Positions 4,341 through 5,542 of a stretch of DNA of 5,542 bases are shown here, one piece after another. Source of the stretch: Flavobacteriales bacterium (GTDB taxonomy: Bacteria; Bacteroidota; Bacteroidia; Flavobacteriales_D; Crocinitomicaceae); NCBI GenBank assembly GCA_947476515.1, contig CANJQZ010000146.1:1-5542 (forward strand), read 5' to 3'. The notes beneath the pieces were generated by a model. The model did no database searches, was not told the origin of the DNA, and saw nothing but the letters and a program-made list of their open reading frames with translations. A program made the translations under genes and the position numbers. Each line of letters opens with the position of its first letter. The first letter of the stretch is position 1.

Positions 4341-5542
4341 ATGATTTTTACACCAAAAACATCAAATGCCGCTAATAAAATCCATTTTTGGAATGGAAAA
4401 ACAGACGCTCTGTCCAATGAACTTAAAGCTTTAGGGAATTCTATTATTGAAAAAAAGGGAAAGTGGGACTTTGAAAAATCAAGTTCATCCTTTACAATTT
4501 TGGTGAATTGCGATCAAATGACGCCAGAACTTTATAGAAAAACTGCTTTTGAAATTTATGAGTTAATTAAGAGTGAACTAAATTCAATTGAAATTGAAGA
4601 AGCTAACGATGCGCTTTATCCATTTATCGAAGGATTGGCATTGTCATCTTATCAGTTTGATCGCTTTTTAAGTAAAAAAAATAAACCGAAATTAACTGAA
4701 GTATTTGTTCCTGGAATGGATGCATTACAATTGGAAGAATTAGAAGCAACAACAAAAGCAGTCTTTTGGGCCCGAGATATGGTCAACATGCCTGTTTCTC
4801 ATTTAAATGCAGAGCAATTTTCATCAGAAATAAGTGATCTTTTGAGTTCTGTTGGTGTGTTTGTTGAAGTATTAGAAAAATCAAAGATTGAAGCATTAAA
4901 AATGGGGGGCTTATTGGCGGTAAATAAAGGCTCAATTGATCCACCAACATTTACAATTGCTGAATATAAACCAGCGAACGCTAAAAACCAACAAGCAATT
5001 GTTTTGGTTGGAAAAGGAGTTGTTTATGATACAGGAGGATTGAGTTTAAAGCCAACTCCAGGATCAATGGATGTTATGAAAAGTGACATGGCCGGAGCTG
5101 CAGGGGTAATTGGCGCTTTATATTTAGCCGCTAAACAAAAACTTCCCGTTCATGTAATTGCTCTAATACCCGCTACGGACAATAGACCAGGATTAAACGC
5201 TTATACTCCGGGAGATGTTATTACCATGTTTAACGGTTCTACGGTAGAAGTGCTGAATACAGATGCCGAAGGAAGAATGATTTTAGCGGATGCCTTATCT
5301 TATTCAGCAAAATATAATCCTGCTCTAGTGATTGATGCAGCAACTTTAACCGGTGCCGCTTTAAGAGCAATTGGTACTCATGCAGCAATAATCATGGGCA
5401 ACGCAGACGATACAATTTTTAATCAATTAGAATCTGCCGGTAATCAAGTTCATGAGCGGGTTGTTCGTTTTCCATTCTGGGAAGAGTATAAAGAAGAAAT
5501 GAAATCAAAAATAGCAGACTTAAAGAATATTGGAGGTCCAAA
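4341..5542 (+). CDS. pepA: Leucyl aminopeptidase, peptidase family M17 (3' end outside window)
   Basis: A cytosolic two-metal aminopeptidase that releases N-terminal residues, Leu preferred, during peptide turnover; such enzymes form hexamers. 400 codons are visible and the frame is open at the right edge (the last two bases start codon 401). The ATG at 4341 is the first in frame after a stop at 4314-4316. There is no signal peptide. Residues 1-115 are the variable N-terminal domain, ending in EGLALSSYQFDRF (97-109), the usual linker block. Metal ligands by alignment to E. coli PepA are K225 and D230 (VGKGVVYDTGG), D249 (MKSDMAGAA), and D308 and E310 in NTDAEGR. Catalytic K237 (LSLKP) and R312 are present. 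The window ends inside IADLKNIGG, a conserved block, leaving roughly 70-90 residues missing by family length. pepA is given as the family symbol; the exact substrate is unknown. Confidence 0.93.
   Translation, partial: MIFTPKTSNAANKIHFWNGKTDALSNELKALGNSIIEKKGKWDFEKSSSSFTILVNCDQMTPELYRKTAFEIYELIKSELNSIEIEEANDALYPFIEGLALSSYQFDRFLSKKNKPKLTEVFVPGMDALQLEELEATTKAVFWARDMVNMPVSHLNAEQFSSEISDLLSSVGVFVEVLEKSKIEALKMGGLLAVNKGSIDPPTFTIAEYKPANAKNQQAIVLVGKGVVYDTGGLSLKPTPGSMDVMKSDMAGAAGVIGALYLAAKQKLPVHVIALIPATDNRPGLNAYTPGDVITMFNGSTVEVLNTDAEGRMILADALSYSAKYNPALVIDAATLTGAALRAIGTHAAIIMGNADDTIFNQLESAGNQVHERVVRFPFWEEYKEEMKSKIADLKNIGGP

Noticed and set aside
1..5542. Mobile element, CRISPR array, toxin-antitoxin or defence island
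   Set aside because: No terminal repeats, transposase, spaced direct repeats or unusual composition are seen; every long frame belongs to a housekeeping family with intact key residues.

Overview
The window is an ordinary-looking chromosomal segment from a member of the Bacteroidota, most likely a Flavobacteriia-type organism. The evidence is low GC content, no Shine-Dalgarno-like purine tracts before the starts, an HU protein with the isoleucine-bearing arm typical of the group, a LysRS with a C-terminal extension, a 30-residue polybasic protein beside RNase G, and matches to the Bacteroidota promoter -7 element TAnnTTTG. I cannot name a genus from this.

Layout from left to right. Positions 1-555 (+) hold the 3' end of lysS. 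Meeting it tail to tail, with the stop codons interleaved, is recX (552-1022, -). recX is itself fused by a TAATG stop/start junction to rng, encoding RNase G (1022-2575, -, GTG start). Upstream of rng lie a strong hairpin with a U-rich tail (2591-2628) and a tiny 30-codon gene (2652-2744, -) whose product is 60% Lys/Arg and resembles the AURKAIP1/COX24 (mS38/bS22-like) ribosomal peptides. Next comes an HU-family gene (2847-3137, -). A divergent AT-rich promoter region (3138-3246) separates HU from mutY (3247-4290, +). After a 50-base gap with a candidate promoter, an M17 leucyl aminopeptidase gene begins at 4341 (+) and runs off the right edge after 400 codons.

The leftward block (HU, small basic protein, RNase G, RecX) combines nucleoid structure, ribosome/rRNA biology and RecA control. 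The rightward block (MutY, aminopeptidase) covers oxidative DNA repair and peptide turnover. No gap between genes exceeds about 110 bases. I see no mobile element, CRISPR array, tRNA or rRNA, and no strong case for a wholly new system. The points most worth a second look are the 30-residue gene and its terminator, the rng-recX translational coupling, the LysRS C-terminal extension, and the HU arm without its intercalating proline.
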